From the NCBI GenBank assembly GCA_937928295.1, contig CALEYY010000107.1:1-24598 (forward strand): a stretch of DNA of 24,598 nucleotides, read 5' to 3'. Shown here one piece after another: positions 14,284 through 21,357 of the stretch. The notes below the pieces were generated by a model that was not told the DNA's origin, searched no databases, and saw only the letters and a list, made by a program, of their open reading frames with translations. Within the stretch, counting starts at the first letter, position 1; each line of letters begins with the position of its first letter. Source of the stretch: an uncultured Moraxellaceae bacterium. GTDB lineage: Bacteria; Pseudomonadota; Gammaproteobacteria; Pseudomonadales; Moraxellaceae. The position numbers and the translations under genes were made by a program.

Positions 14284-14739
14284 TCAGCCGGCTTTGCGGC
14301 GACGATAAATGACTTCGCCATCGGCCAAGTCTTTCAGCGTCATGCTGCTTTGATTAATGGATAGGATTTCGAAGCGCTTGATGTGGTTCGGCTTGATGAA
14401 CTGCGAGGGGTCGGACACAAAGTCATCGAGCGTGAGCACGCTGTTTTCCAGATGCCATTTGAAGATGAGGCCGACTTTCACATCGCTGGTGTAGCCATCG
14501 TTATAAACATAGGTGGCGGTGGTGTAGCCGCTGGCCGTCCCATTGCTCTGGAATGTGCCCTCGCCATTCACAACGGTTGCCGTCGGGCTGTCAACCGCTT
14601 GCCAGGTGCCTAGCAGGGCCTGACGCAGGGCAAGATCACTGCTGCTGGCAGTGTGGGCGGGAAGGTTTGTCAGGCTTTCTGCCTGAGTGAGTGTCGGCAT
14701 GAGCAAAGAGGCAAGCACGATCAGTATTTTCAGCATCAT
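14284..14739 (-). CDS. Small secreted protein, lipocalin-like
   Basis: 151 residues. Signal peptide MMLKILIVLASLLMPTLTQA, then a domain beginning LGTWQAV (position about 43) with alternating strands: GEGTFQSNGTASGYTTATYVYND, VGLIFKWHLENSVLTLDDF and RFEILSINQSSMTLKDLADGEVIYRRRK. The order 'G.W', 'TF..nGt', 'W.l.n..L', 'I..is...m.l.d..G....y.r.' is that of lipocalin-like and related small beta-barrel proteins common in periplasmic stress or ligand-binding proteins. No enzyme motif is seen. It diverges from pyrE and lies 42 bases upstream of the MFS gene on the same strand; the gap has the MFS ribosome site but no terminator. Function unknown. Confidence 0.75.
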   Translation of the reverse strand: MMLKILIVLASLLMPTLTQAESLTNLPAHTASSSDLALRQALLGTWQAVDSPTATVVNGEGTFQSNGTASGYTTATYVYNDGYTSDVKVGLIFKWHLENSVLTLDDFVSDPSQFIKPNHIKRFEILSINQSSMTLKDLADGEVIYRRRKAG

Positions 14740-14805
14740 GGGTCGCTTGTGGGTTCGTTAATAGGGGAGTGTGCTTAACGGCAGAGTTTGTATCACGGCA
14801 TACGC

Positions 14806-14829
14806 CTGTCGCGACAGTCGCGCTATCAT
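14806..14829 (+). promoter_or_regulatory. pyrE upstream palindrome and -10 candidate
   Basis: CTGTCGCGACAG at 14806-14817 is a perfect 12-base palindrome; TATCAT at 14824-14829 is a fair -10 hexamer 36 bases before the pyrE ATG. The palindrome would fall between -35 and -10, where a repressor acts. No good -35 is seen. Binding is inference. Confidence 0.33.
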
Positions 14830-14864
14830 CGTCGCCTCGGAGATTCTCATTTCAGGTCTTGTCC

Positions 14865-15512
14865 ATGCGCGATTATCAACGCGAGTTCATCGAATTTGCT
14901 CTGGCTCAGGGCGTGCTGCGCTTCGGCAGCTTCACCCTCAAGTCCGGCCGTCAGTCCCCATATTTCTTCAACGCCGGCCTGTTTAACACCGGCAAGCGTC
15001 TGGCGGCGCTGGGCCGTTTCTATGCCGCCGCGATTGTCGATAGCGGCGTCGAGGCCGATGTGCTGTTCGGCCCGGCCTACAAGGGCATCCCCATTGCGTC
15101 GGCGACGGCGGTGCAGCTGGCCGAGGAGTTCGATCGCGACATGCCCTGGTGCTTCAATCGCAAGGAGGCCAAGGATCACGGCGAGGGCGGCCTGATCGTG
15201 GGCTCGCCGCTGGCCGGTCGCGTGCTCATCATCGACGATGTGATCACCGCTGGTACCGCTATCCGTGAAGTCATGACGCTGGTGCAGAATGCCCGTGCGG
15301 CAGCGGTGGGCGTGGTGGTGGCGGTGGATCGCCAGGAGCGCGGCAAGGGCGAGCTCTCGGCCATCCAGGAAGTGGTGCGCGACTTCGGCATTCCGGTCAT
15401 TGCCATCATCAAGCTCAACCAGATCATTGCCTACCTGGAAGAGACCGGGCTGCACGCCGAGCATCTCGATGCCGTGCGCCGCTACCGCGACGAATTTGGT
15501 GTGGATGCCTGA
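14865..15512 (+). CDS. pyrE: Orotate phosphoribosyltransferase
   Basis: 215 residues, the usual size (213 in E. coli). MRDYQREFIEFALAQGVLRFGSFTLKSGRQSPYFFNAGLF is the typical N-terminus with orotate-binding 'sPYFFNaG'. FNRKEAKDHGEGG is the catalytic flexible loop, and VLIIDDVITAGTAIRE the PRPP-binding motif. The enzyme joins orotate and PRPP to make OMP in pyrimidine synthesis; it works as a dimer in the cytosol. The open frame extends to 14769, but the ATG at 14865 gives the family N-terminus. pyrE is next to gshB here, 27 bases apart on the same strand, while crc/xthA, its neighbour in Pseudomonas, lies 8 kb away with other genes between. Confidence 0.97.
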   Translation: MRDYQREFIEFALAQGVLRFGSFTLKSGRQSPYFFNAGLFNTGKRLAALGRFYAAAIVDSGVEADVLFGPAYKGIPIASATAVQLAEEFDRDMPWCFNRKEAKDHGEGGLIVGSPLAGRVLIIDDVITAGTAIREVMTLVQNARAAAVGVVVAVDRQERGKGELSAIQEVVRDFGIPVIAIIKLNQIIAYLEETGLHAEHLDAVRRYRDEFGVDA

Positions 15513-15539
15513 TCTCGGGCGTTAACAGGAGTGCTGCAC

Positions 15540-16511
15540 ATGCGTATTGCCGTGGTCATGGACCCAATTGCATCGGTGAATTACAAGAAGGATTCGACGC
15601 TGGCCATGCTCTGGGCGGCGGCGAAGCGCGGGCACGAGCTGTTCTATCTCGAAGCCGGCGATCTGTCGTTGCGCGAGGGCCGAGCCTATGGCCGGCTGGC
15701 GTCGTTGCAGGTGTTTGAAGATCCGGCGAAATGGTTCGCGCTGGGCGAGCCCGAGCTGCGCCCACTGGCCGAGATGGACGCGATCCTGATGCGCAAGGAT
15801 CCACCCTTCGACATGAATTTCATCTACGCCACCTACCTGCTCGAACGCGCCGAGAGCGAGGGCGTGCTGGTGGTGAACAAGCCGCAGTCGCTGCGTGACT
15901 GCAACGAGAAGCTGTTTGCCACGGCGTTTGCCGACTGCATGGTGCCGACCATCGTCACCAGCCGCAGCGCCGAGCTGCGCGCGTTCATCGCCGAGCATCA
16001 CGATGTCATCGTGAAGCCGCTGGACGGCATGGGCGGCACCGGCATCTTCCGGCTCACGGCGGGCGGGCCGAACATCGGCGCTACGCTGGAGGTGCTGACG
16101 GATAACGGCGCGCGGCCGATCATGGCGCAGCGCTACATCCCCGAGATCAAGGACGGCGACAAGCGCGTGCTCATGATCGACGGCGAGCCGGTGCCGTTCG
16201 TGCTGGCGCGCATCCCGCAGGGTGACGAAATTCGCGGCAACCTCGCCGCCGGCGGTCGCGGTGAAGCGCGGCCGATCAACGACGACGAACGACGCATCGC
16301 GGCCCGCGTCGGCCCAGAGCTGAAGAAGCGCGGCCTGCTCTTTGTCGGGCTCGATGTCATCGGCTCGTACCTTACCGAAGTGAATGTGACCAGCCCGACT
16401 TGCATCCGCGAGATCGATCGTGAGTACGGCTACGGCATCGCCGACAAGCTCATCGAGGCGGTGGAGAAGCGCCGGCAGCAGCAACTAGCGCTGGCGAAAT
16501 GCAGTCTCTAA
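15540..16511 (+). CDS. gshB: Glutathione synthetase
   Basis: 323 residues; ATP-grasp enzyme that joins gamma-glutamylcysteine and glycine. It starts MRIAVVMDPIASVNYKKDSTLAMLWAA, as do most GshB proteins, with the 'mDPi..i....DST..mm..A..rgh' motif. AILMRKDPPFDMNFIYATYLLE and VVNKPQSLRDCNEKLFA follow. The ATP-grasp loop is VIVKPLDGMGGTGIFR. NLAAGGRGEARPI and FVGLDVIGSYLTEVNVTSPTCIREID, with the metal-binding and glycine-rich parts, close it. ATG 15540 is chosen because AGGA lies 9 bases upstream; GTG 15531 has no room for a ribosome site. Its last 13 bases overlap the next gene, so the methyltransferase is translationally coupled. Confidence 0.96.
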   Translation: MRIAVVMDPIASVNYKKDSTLAMLWAAAKRGHELFYLEAGDLSLREGRAYGRLASLQVFEDPAKWFALGEPELRPLAEMDAILMRKDPPFDMNFIYATYLLERAESEGVLVVNKPQSLRDCNEKLFATAFADCMVPTIVTSRSAELRAFIAEHHDVIVKPLDGMGGTGIFRLTAGGPNIGATLEVLTDNGARPIMAQRYIPEIKDGDKRVLMIDGEPVPFVLARIPQGDEIRGNLAAGGRGEARPINDDERRIAARVGPELKKRGLLFVGLDVIGSYLTEVNVTSPTCIREIDREYGYGIADKLIEAVEKRRQQQLALAKCSL

Positions 16512-17197
16512 TCCGCGCGCTGGATGCCGGCAGCGAGGCCTTGCTGGTGCGTGCGCTGACGGCACGCATCCAGCCGCATCTGTCGGCGGCACGGATTGCG
16601 CCGGAGGTGCTGCCCGATTGCGGTGGCTTGCAGCTTTTTCTGCTCAACAACGACTTCCCGCATGACGCGCTCAGCCCATCGGAAATGGATTGGGCGCTGA
16701 ACGAGCCGGCCTACTGGATGTTCTGCTGGGCTTCCGGTCTGGCGCAGGCGCGGCAGATCCTGAGCAATCCCGAGCTGGTGCGCGACAAATCCGTGCTCGA
16801 TTTCGGCACCGGTTCCGGCGTGGTCGCGATTGCGGCAGCGATGGCCGGTGCCGCGCGTGTCGTCGCCTGCGACATCGACCCAGCATCGCTCGACGCTACT
16901 GCCGCCAACGCTGCGCTCAATGGCGTGCACCTGAAACTGGCTGGCGACTTCTTCCAGCTCGATGAGCGCTTCGATGTGTTGTTTGCCGCCGATGTGCTCT
17001 ACGACCACGCCAATCGCGCCTTTCTGTCGGCTTTTTTGGATCGTGCCGATACCGTCTGGCTCGCCGATTCGCGCGTGAAAAATCTGCAGGCCGAGCATTA
17101 CGCCCAGGTCGCCTCGGTCATGGCGGGAACCCTGCCTGATCTCAATGAGTTCGACGAGTTTCGTCGCGTGAATATCTATCGTGGCCAGCGCGGCTGA
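16499..17197 (+). CDS. Class I SAM-dependent methyltransferase, ETFB-lysine/METTL20-like
   Basis: 232 residues. The 'YWMFCWASGLAQARQIL' block (72-88) before motif I is characteristic of the lysine-methyltransferase group that includes METTL20/ETFB methyltransferase and related PrmA-like enzymes. Motif I is SVLDFGTGSGVVAIAAAMAGA (98-118), and VVACDIDPASLDATAANAALNGV follows with Asp125 for the ribose. FDVLFAADVLYDHAN is motif II, where ETFB enzymes have a similar acidic-aromatic end. Likely a protein-lysine methyltransferase; target unproven. Start ATG 16499 lies 13 bases before the gshB stop, and its own end overlaps tonB by 17 bases. Confidence 0.85.
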   Translation: MQSLIRALDAGSEALLVRALTARIQPHLSAARIAPEVLPDCGGLQLFLLNNDFPHDALSPSEMDWALNEPAYWMFCWASGLAQARQILSNPELVRDKSVLDFGTGSGVVAIAAAMAGAARVVACDIDPASLDATAANAALNGVHLKLAGDFFQLDERFDVLFAADVLYDHANRAFLSAFLDRADTVWLADSRVKNLQAEHYAQVASVMAGTLPDLNEFDEFRRVNIYRGQRG

Positions 17198-18065
17198 GCG
17201 GCGGCAGCCGCCGCAATCGCCCATTACGCCGGCTGATCGCCTGGCGTTCACCCTGGTGATGGCGTTGCTGGTGCATGCGCTGGTGCTTTTCGGCATCCGT
17301 TTCGTCACGCCGAAAACTGAGGCGGCACCCGTCATGGAAGTCACGCTCGTGCCGGCAAAAAGTGCGAAAGCGCCGGTCAAGGCCGACTTTCTCGCGCAGG
17401 CACAACAGGAGGGCAGCGGCACGCTCGCGGAAGCGCGCCTGCTGACCACGCGCGAGCGCACACCGTTGCCCGGTCAGGGCCGTGGCGCGCAGCCGGTCAC
17501 GCCGGATGCCCCAGAGGCCGTCGCTGCCGTGGCCGAGCAGAAGCAGCCCACGCTGATCACCACGCGCCGCCCCGCAACGCCGGTGCCGACCGCGCAAACG
17601 CTGGCGACGCCCGTGGCCCCGCCCGTACCGCCATCGCCCGATCTTGATGCCGACATTGCTGCTCTGGAGGCGCGCCTGTCCGCCAGCAAGCAGGCCTACG
17701 CCAAGCGCCCGCGCATCCGCACGCTGGCGGCGGTGAGTACGCGGCAGGATGACTGGGCGGGTTATATCGATCAGTTCCGCCAGCGCGTGGAGGCGGTGGG
17801 CAATGCCAGCTTCCCGGCCGAGGCGCGGGCGCAGCATTTGCAGGGACAGGTCAGGTTGCTGGTGGCGATCTACCCGGACGGCCGCGTGCAGCGTATCCAG
17901 ATCCTGCAGTCATCCGGCCATGCCGTGCTCGACCGTGCCGCCGAGCAATCGGTGCGACAGGCCGAGCCATTCGCGCGCTTCCCGGCCTCGCAGCAGGGCC
18001 AGGTTGATGTACTGCAGATCATCCGCACTTGGCGCTTCGCCGACACGCTGGCGACTGGGGTTTAG
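17181..18065 (+). CDS. tonB: Energy transducer TonB
   Basis: 294 residues from a GTG at 17181; the next in-frame ATG would cut into the membrane helix. A short cytoplasmic end, one helix (about 21-42, LAFTLVMALLVHALVLFGIRFV, with His32 within the membrane as in TonB), then a long periplasmic linker rich in Pro, Ala and Lys. The C-terminal domain (about 205-290) has NASFPAEARAQHLQGQVRLLVAIYPDGRVQRIQILQSSGHAVLDRAAEQSV and the closing IIRTWRF, matching the TonB C-terminal fold. It passes proton-motive energy from ExbB-ExbD to outer-membrane receptors. Helical EARLSASKQAY in the linker may be coiled. A TonB gene after gshB is also found in Pseudomonas; here a methyltransferase is inserted between. 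Confidence 0.88.
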   Translation: MASAAERRQPPQSPITPADRLAFTLVMALLVHALVLFGIRFVTPKTEAAPVMEVTLVPAKSAKAPVKADFLAQAQQEGSGTLAEARLLTTRERTPLPGQGRGAQPVTPDAPEAVAAVAEQKQPTLITTRRPATPVPTAQTLATPVAPPVPPSPDLDADIAALEARLSASKQAYAKRPRIRTLAAVSTRQDDWAGYIDQFRQRVEAVGNASFPAEARAQHLQGQVRLLVAIYPDGRVQRIQILQSSGHAVLDRAAEQSVRQAEPFARFPASQQGQVDVLQIIRTWRFADTLATGV

Positions 18066-18099
18066 GGCGTGGCACCATCACTAACTATTTATTGGATAG

Positions 18100-18115
18100 C
18101 TGTATTGGATAACAA
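18100..18115 (+). promoter_or_regulatory. dinD: LexA (SOS) box-like site before dinD
   Basis: CTGTATTGGATAACAA at 18100-18115 fits the LexA consensus CTGT-N8-ACAG with one mismatch in the last base. It ends just before the AAGGAGG ribosome site of dinD, so a bound repressor would stop transcription. An ATTGGATA direct repeat (18091-18098 and 18104-18111) overlaps it. E. coli dinD is LexA-regulated, which supports the reading. Confidence 0.5.
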
Positions 18116-18127
18116 GGAGGTACACCG

Positions 18128-18964
18128 ATGAGTGAGCAGAATCAGACTTTCGAGCAGCTCAGGTCGTTAGCGGCTGATGGCATGGAGTATTGGTCGGCAA
18201 GAGACTTGGCACCACTGCTGGACTACAAGGACTGGCGCAATTTTCTGAAGGTTATTTCCAAGGCGATGCAGGCCTGTGAAGTCAGCGGCCAGTTGCTGGA
18301 TGACCATTTTGTTGAAGCCACCAAAATGGTTCCTCTTGGATCCGGATCGCAGCGCGAGCTTGATGATATCCATTTATCACGCTATGCCTGCTACCTCGTC
18401 GTGCAGAACGGCGATCCGACCAAACCGGTGATTGCTGCCGGCCAGACCTATTTTGCTGTACAGACTCGGCGACAGGAGCTTAGCGATGATGTTGCTTTCC
18501 AGCAGCTGCGCGAGGAGCAGAAGCGTGTGCTGTTGCGTAACGAGCTGCGTGAGCACAACAAGCAATTGGTAGAGGCTGCCCAGCAGGCTGGTGTTGAGAC
18601 TAGTCTGGACTTTGCCGTTTTTCAGAATCACGGTTACCAAGGCTTGTATGGAGGTCTTGGGCAGAAGGAAATTCACCAGCGTAAAGAGCTGCAAAAAAGT
18701 CAGCGGATACTTGATCACATGGGCTCAACCGAGCTGGCTGCGAATTTGTTCCGGGCCACGCAAACGGAAGAAAAGCTTCGTCGTGATCATGTGCAGGGCA
18801 AGCGACAGGCCAATCAGGTTCATTTTGATGTCGGTCGCAAGGTGAGGGAAACCATCGCTGAGCTAGGAGGCACCATGCCCGAGGAGTTGCCAACGCCCTC
18901 GACCAGCATCAAGCAAATTGAGACCGCGGCTAAAGAGCTGCAAAGCAAAACAGACGATGAATAG
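18128..18964 (+). CDS. dinD: DNA damage-inducible protein D
   Basis: 278 residues (274 in E. coli). The N-terminal BRO-N-like part has YWSARDLAPLLDYKDWRNFLKVISKAMQAC, then the DinD block ATKMVPLGSGSQRELDDIHLSRYACYLVVQNGDPTKPVIAAGQTYFAVQTRRQE. The C-terminal half holds coiled coil helices (QQLREEQKRVLLRNELREHNKQLVEAAQQAG) and GYQGLYGGLGQKEIHQRK. E. coli DinD inhibits RecA-mediated strand exchange and is induced by SOS. AAGGAGG lies 7 bases before the ATG, a strong ribosome site. The gene is less GC-rich (about 52-55% in sampled lines) than flanking genes (a line in algH has 73%), so it may have been acquired. It stands alone between tonB and the convergent SDR gene. Confidence 0.93.
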   Translation: MSEQNQTFEQLRSLAADGMEYWSARDLAPLLDYKDWRNFLKVISKAMQACEVSGQLLDDHFVEATKMVPLGSGSQRELDDIHLSRYACYLVVQNGDPTKPVIAAGQTYFAVQTRRQELSDDVAFQQLREEQKRVLLRNELREHNKQLVEAAQQAGVETSLDFAVFQNHGYQGLYGGLGQKEIHQRKELQKSQRILDHMGSTELAANLFRATQTEEKLRRDHVQGKRQANQVHFDVGRKVRETIAELGGTMPEELPTPSTSIKQIETAAKELQSKTDDE

Positions 18965-18987
18965 CCTAAGCAACGCTGACGCGAAAA

Positions 18988-19767
18988 TCACTTCGCCATC
19001 AACTTCCCCGTAATCCTTGCCAACATCGTACGCGGCATAAGCCGGCTCATCATCGGCAGCGGCTTATTGACCCAGCCGGTGACGATCACGCGCTCGCCAT
19101 TCTGCAGGGCTTTGTAGGCCTGCGCGGCTACCGTCTCCGGGCTGTCCATGAATTTCGCGACCAGCGATCGATCGCTGCCGGCGACCGAGTGAAAGCCGCT
19201 GGCGGTGGAGCCGGGGCAGACCGCTGTCACGGTGATGCCGCTGGTTTCCACTTCGATGGCCAGGGCTTCGCTAAACGACATCACATAAGCCTTGCTGGCG
19301 CCGTAGGCGGCGAAGTTCGGGCAGGGCTGGAAGGCGGCAATAGAGGCGACATTGAGGATGCGGCCGCTGCGGCGTGCGCGCATGGCCGGCAGCACGCCGT
19401 GGGTGAGCTCGGTGAGCGCGGTGATGTTGAGCTGCAACATGCCACTGACGCGCGCCAGGGTCATTTCGTGCAGCGGGCCATTGAGGCCGAAGCCGGCGTT
19501 GTTGATCAGCGTGTCTACGGTGAGGCCGAGCTGGTCGACTTGCGCCAGCAGCTTTGCCGCTGCGCCGGGCACTTCCAGGTCGGCTTCGATGACCTGGGTT
19601 TCGGTACCGAAGCGGGTTTTCAATTCCTCGGCGAGGGCGTGCATGGGGGCGGTGCGACGCGCCACGAGGATCAGAACGCGGCTGGGTTCGCGGGCAAAAC
19701 TGGCGGCGAGGGCGGCGCCAATGCCGGACGATGCGCCGGTAACGAGGGTGGCGAGACGCTGTGCCAT
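18988..19767 (-). CDS. Short-chain dehydrogenase/reductase
   Basis: 259 residues from ATG 19767, where GGAG lies 7 bases upstream. The Rossmann fold is clear: TLVTGASSGIGAALA (8-21) binds NAD(P), the arginine pair after VLILVARR suggests NADP, NNAG is at 89-92, and the catalytic Ser142, Tyr155 and Lys159 (AYGASKAYVMS) are all present. The C-terminus, VNKPLPMMSRLMPRTMLARITGKLMAK, is hydrophobic and basic, as in SDRs of the acyl or ketone group (YqjQ/DltE-like), which suggests membrane association. Substrate unknown. The open frame upstream to 19893 is ignored, since it would run into the algH promoter region and has no family match. It diverges from algH. Confidence 0.92.
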   Translation of the reverse strand: MAQRLATLVTGASSGIGAALAASFAREPSRVLILVARRTAPMHALAEELKTRFGTETQVIEADLEVPGAAAKLLAQVDQLGLTVDTLINNAGFGLNGPLHEMTLARVSGMLQLNITALTELTHGVLPAMRARRSGRILNVASIAAFQPCPNFAAYGASKAYVMSFSEALAIEVETSGITVTAVCPGSTASGFHSVAGSDRSLVAKFMDSPETVAAQAYKALQNGERVIVTGWVNKPLPMMSRLMPRTMLARITGKLMAK

Positions 19768-19806
19768 GCGGGTGCTCCAATAAGGTGGTTTAGTGACCGA
19801 TGGGTC

Positions 19807-19835
19807 AAGATACGGAGGCAAGGCATCAGCGTCAA
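19807..19835 (-). promoter_or_regulatory. Candidate sigma-70 promoter of the SDR gene
   Basis: On the minus strand TTGACG (19835-19830) and TATCTT (19812-19807) are 17 bases apart, 40 bases before the SDR ATG. The -35 matches five of six and the -10 four of six consensus bases. A weaker plus-strand pair, TTGTCT (19857-19862) and CATAGT (19880-19885), faces algH but lies only 6 bases from its ATG. Confidence 0.48.
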
Positions 19836-19891
19836 CGCTTGTTAACACCTGACCCCTTGTCTCGCGACGCGGCTGTCCCCATAGTCTGGGC

Positions 19892-20461
19892 ATGAGCCTA
19901 GCAGATACCCCCCTGACACATCAGTTTCTTATCGCCATGCCCGAATTGGCCGATGGCATCTTTCATCGCGCGGTGATTTACCTGTTCCGCAGCGATGAGA
20001 ACGGCTCGGCCGGCCTCATCATTAACCAGCCCAGCGAGCTGCGCTTCGGCGATTTGCTCACGGACTTGCGCCTGCCGCCGCTGAAGCCGCTGCGGCGGCC
20101 GGAGCAGCCGGTGCTGGTCGGCGGCCCGGTGCATCCGGAGCTGGGCTTCGTGCTGCATCGCGGCCACGGCCCGTGGACATCGACTATGCACAGCGCGGCC
20201 AATATCGCCGTCACGCATTCGCGCGATGTGCTCGATGCCATCTCGCAAGGTCACGGCCCGGCGGATTACCTGGTGTCGCTGGGTTACGCCGGCTGGGAAG
20301 CGGGCCAACTTGAGCAGGAACTGGCCGATAACCTCTGGCTGACGCTGCCGGCCAACGAGTCGGTGATGTTCGATCTGCCTTACGACGAGCGCTGGGAGGC
20401 GGCGATCAAGCACATCGGCTTCGACTGGCATTTGCTGTCGCACGAGGTCGGCCATGCTTGA
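19892..20461 (+). CDS. algH: YqgE/AlgH family protein
   Basis: 189 residues, the normal size. LTHQFLIAMPELADGIFHRAVIYLFRSDENGSAGLIINQPSEL is the family signature ('fLiamP.l.dp.F..sViyi.eh...GamGlviN'), then PVLVGGPVHPELGFVLHR and YAGWEAGQLEQELADNLWLTLPA ('GyaGW..gQLe.El..N.Wl'). Its biochemical role is unknown; in Pseudomonas it was named for an effect on alginate genes. No ribosome site is obvious before the ATG, which lies close to a possible promoter, so translation may be leaderless. The end overlaps ruvX by 8 bases, the usual order algH-ruvX. Confidence 0.94.
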   Translation: MSLADTPLTHQFLIAMPELADGIFHRAVIYLFRSDENGSAGLIINQPSELRFGDLLTDLRLPPLKPLRRPEQPVLVGGPVHPELGFVLHRGHGPWTSTMHSAANIAVTHSRDVLDAISQGHGPADYLVSLGYAGWEAGQLEQELADNLWLTLPANESVMFDLPYDERWEAAIKHIGFDWHLLSHEVGHA

Positions 20462-20924
20462 GGCGGCATCAAAGCCGTCTGCCGCGCCCAGCTTGCCTGA
20501 GCGCGTGCTCGCCTTCGATTACGGCACCAAGCGCATGGGCGTGGCCAGCGGTCAGCCCATCACGGCGATGGGTTCGCCGCTGGCGCCGGTCGCCGCGCGC
20601 GACGGCATCCCTGAGTGGGAGCAGGTGGATGCGCTGGTGAAGGAGCATCGGCCACAAGTGTTTATCGTGGGCAATCCGCTGAACATGGACGGCTCGGTGT
20701 CGGAACTGAGCCTGCGTTCGCTGAAGTTCGCCCGGCGGCTGGCGGCGCGCTATCCGGCCGTGCCGGTGTATCGCCAGGACGAGCGTCTGAGCACGCGCGC
20801 GGCGCGCGAAACGCTGGCCGAAGTCAGTCAGCAGCGGCGCGGCAAATTGCCGTCGCTGGATTCGACGGCGGCCTGTCATATCGTGGCGTCGTGGTTTGCC
20901 GAGCCGAACTGGGTGCGGGTGTGA
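20454..20924 (+). CDS. ruvX: Putative Holliday junction resolvase RuvX (YqgF)
   Basis: 156 residues, RNase H-like fold. The first catalytic region is VLAFDYGTKRMGVASG (18-32, Asp22), then QVFIVGNPLNMDGSVSE, VYRQDERLSTRAARETL (the second acidic residue) and the closing LDSTAACHIVASWF, whose Asp completes the metal site. YqgF proteins process the 5' end of 16S rRNA or resolve Holliday junctions; the former is well supported in E. coli. The first 17 residues, rich in Ala, Pro and Ser, are an extension compared with E. coli. Overlaps algH by 8 bases; four bases separate its stop from the next ATG. Confidence 0.95.
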   Translation: MLEAASKPSAAPSLPERVLAFDYGTKRMGVASGQPITAMGSPLAPVAARDGIPEWEQVDALVKEHRPQVFIVGNPLNMDGSVSELSLRSLKFARRLAARYPAVPVYRQDERLSTRAARETLAEVSQQRRGKLPSLDSTAACHIVASWFAEPNWVRV

Positions 20925-20928
20925 AGAT

Positions 20929-21300
20929 ATGAAGGTGAGTCTCGAACACGGCGAGCTGGTGCTGCGCCCGGGTGGCTTGCGCGGCATCACGCGCGTGCCG
21001 CTGGCTGAGCTGACCTGCTGGGATTTTCTCTATGAGGTCACCGGCCGGCGCTTCATTGCCTTTCATCTCGGCGATCGCACCGCCTATGCGCAGCTGCCGC
21101 GATTGAGTGTCGCCGAGCGTGATGCGCTGGTCTCCGAGCTGACCACGCTCACCGGCCGCGCACCGGATGTCTCGCTGCTGGAAAACGAGCGCGACAACGA
21201 GCACTGGCTCAAGGTCTGGGAATACCTCAAGTGGATCGGCAGCTACCTGCGCCTGTTCATCAACCCGATGCGGCCGCCGGGCAAGCGGCCAAAAGGCTGA
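20929..21300 (+). CDS. Unknown protein between ruvX and pyrB
   Basis: 123 residues; the open frame starts at 20896, but ATG 20929 is 4 bases past the ruvX stop and gives a cleaner protein. It begins MKVSLEHGELVLRPGGLRGITRVPLAELTCWDFLYE, mostly beta strands, with a Trp and aromatic residues, then RRFIAFHLGDRTAYAQLPRLSVAERDALVSELTTLTG. The C-terminal half has the acidic helix LENERDNEHWLKVWEYLKWIGSYLRLFINPM, Trp/Tyr-rich and amphipathic, and a basic end RPPGKRPKG. No family recognised. In Pseudomonas the place between ruvX and pyrB holds pyrR, but this is not PyrR: the PRPP-binding motif is absent. A small pleckstrin-like membrane-binding domain is one possibility, only a guess. Confidence 0.78.
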   Translation: MKVSLEHGELVLRPGGLRGITRVPLAELTCWDFLYEVTGRRFIAFHLGDRTAYAQLPRLSVAERDALVSELTTLTGRAPDVSLLENERDNEHWLKVWEYLKWIGSYLRLFINPMRPPGKRPKG

Positions 21301-21357
21301 GGATAGGCGCGACGAGTTCGGCTACAATTCCGGCACGCTGATTCAGGATGCCGCCCC

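Noticed and set aside
14806..14817. LexA box upstream of pyrE
   Set aside because: CTGT and ACAG are only four bases apart (N4), not the eight required for LexA.
15522..16484. Long open frame antisense to gshB
   Set aside because: No family features and it mirrors gshB codon bias; gshB has all enzyme motifs.
20929..21300. PyrR regulator between ruvX and pyrB
   Set aside because: The sequence lacks the PRPP-binding motif and does not resemble a phosphoribosyltransferase.
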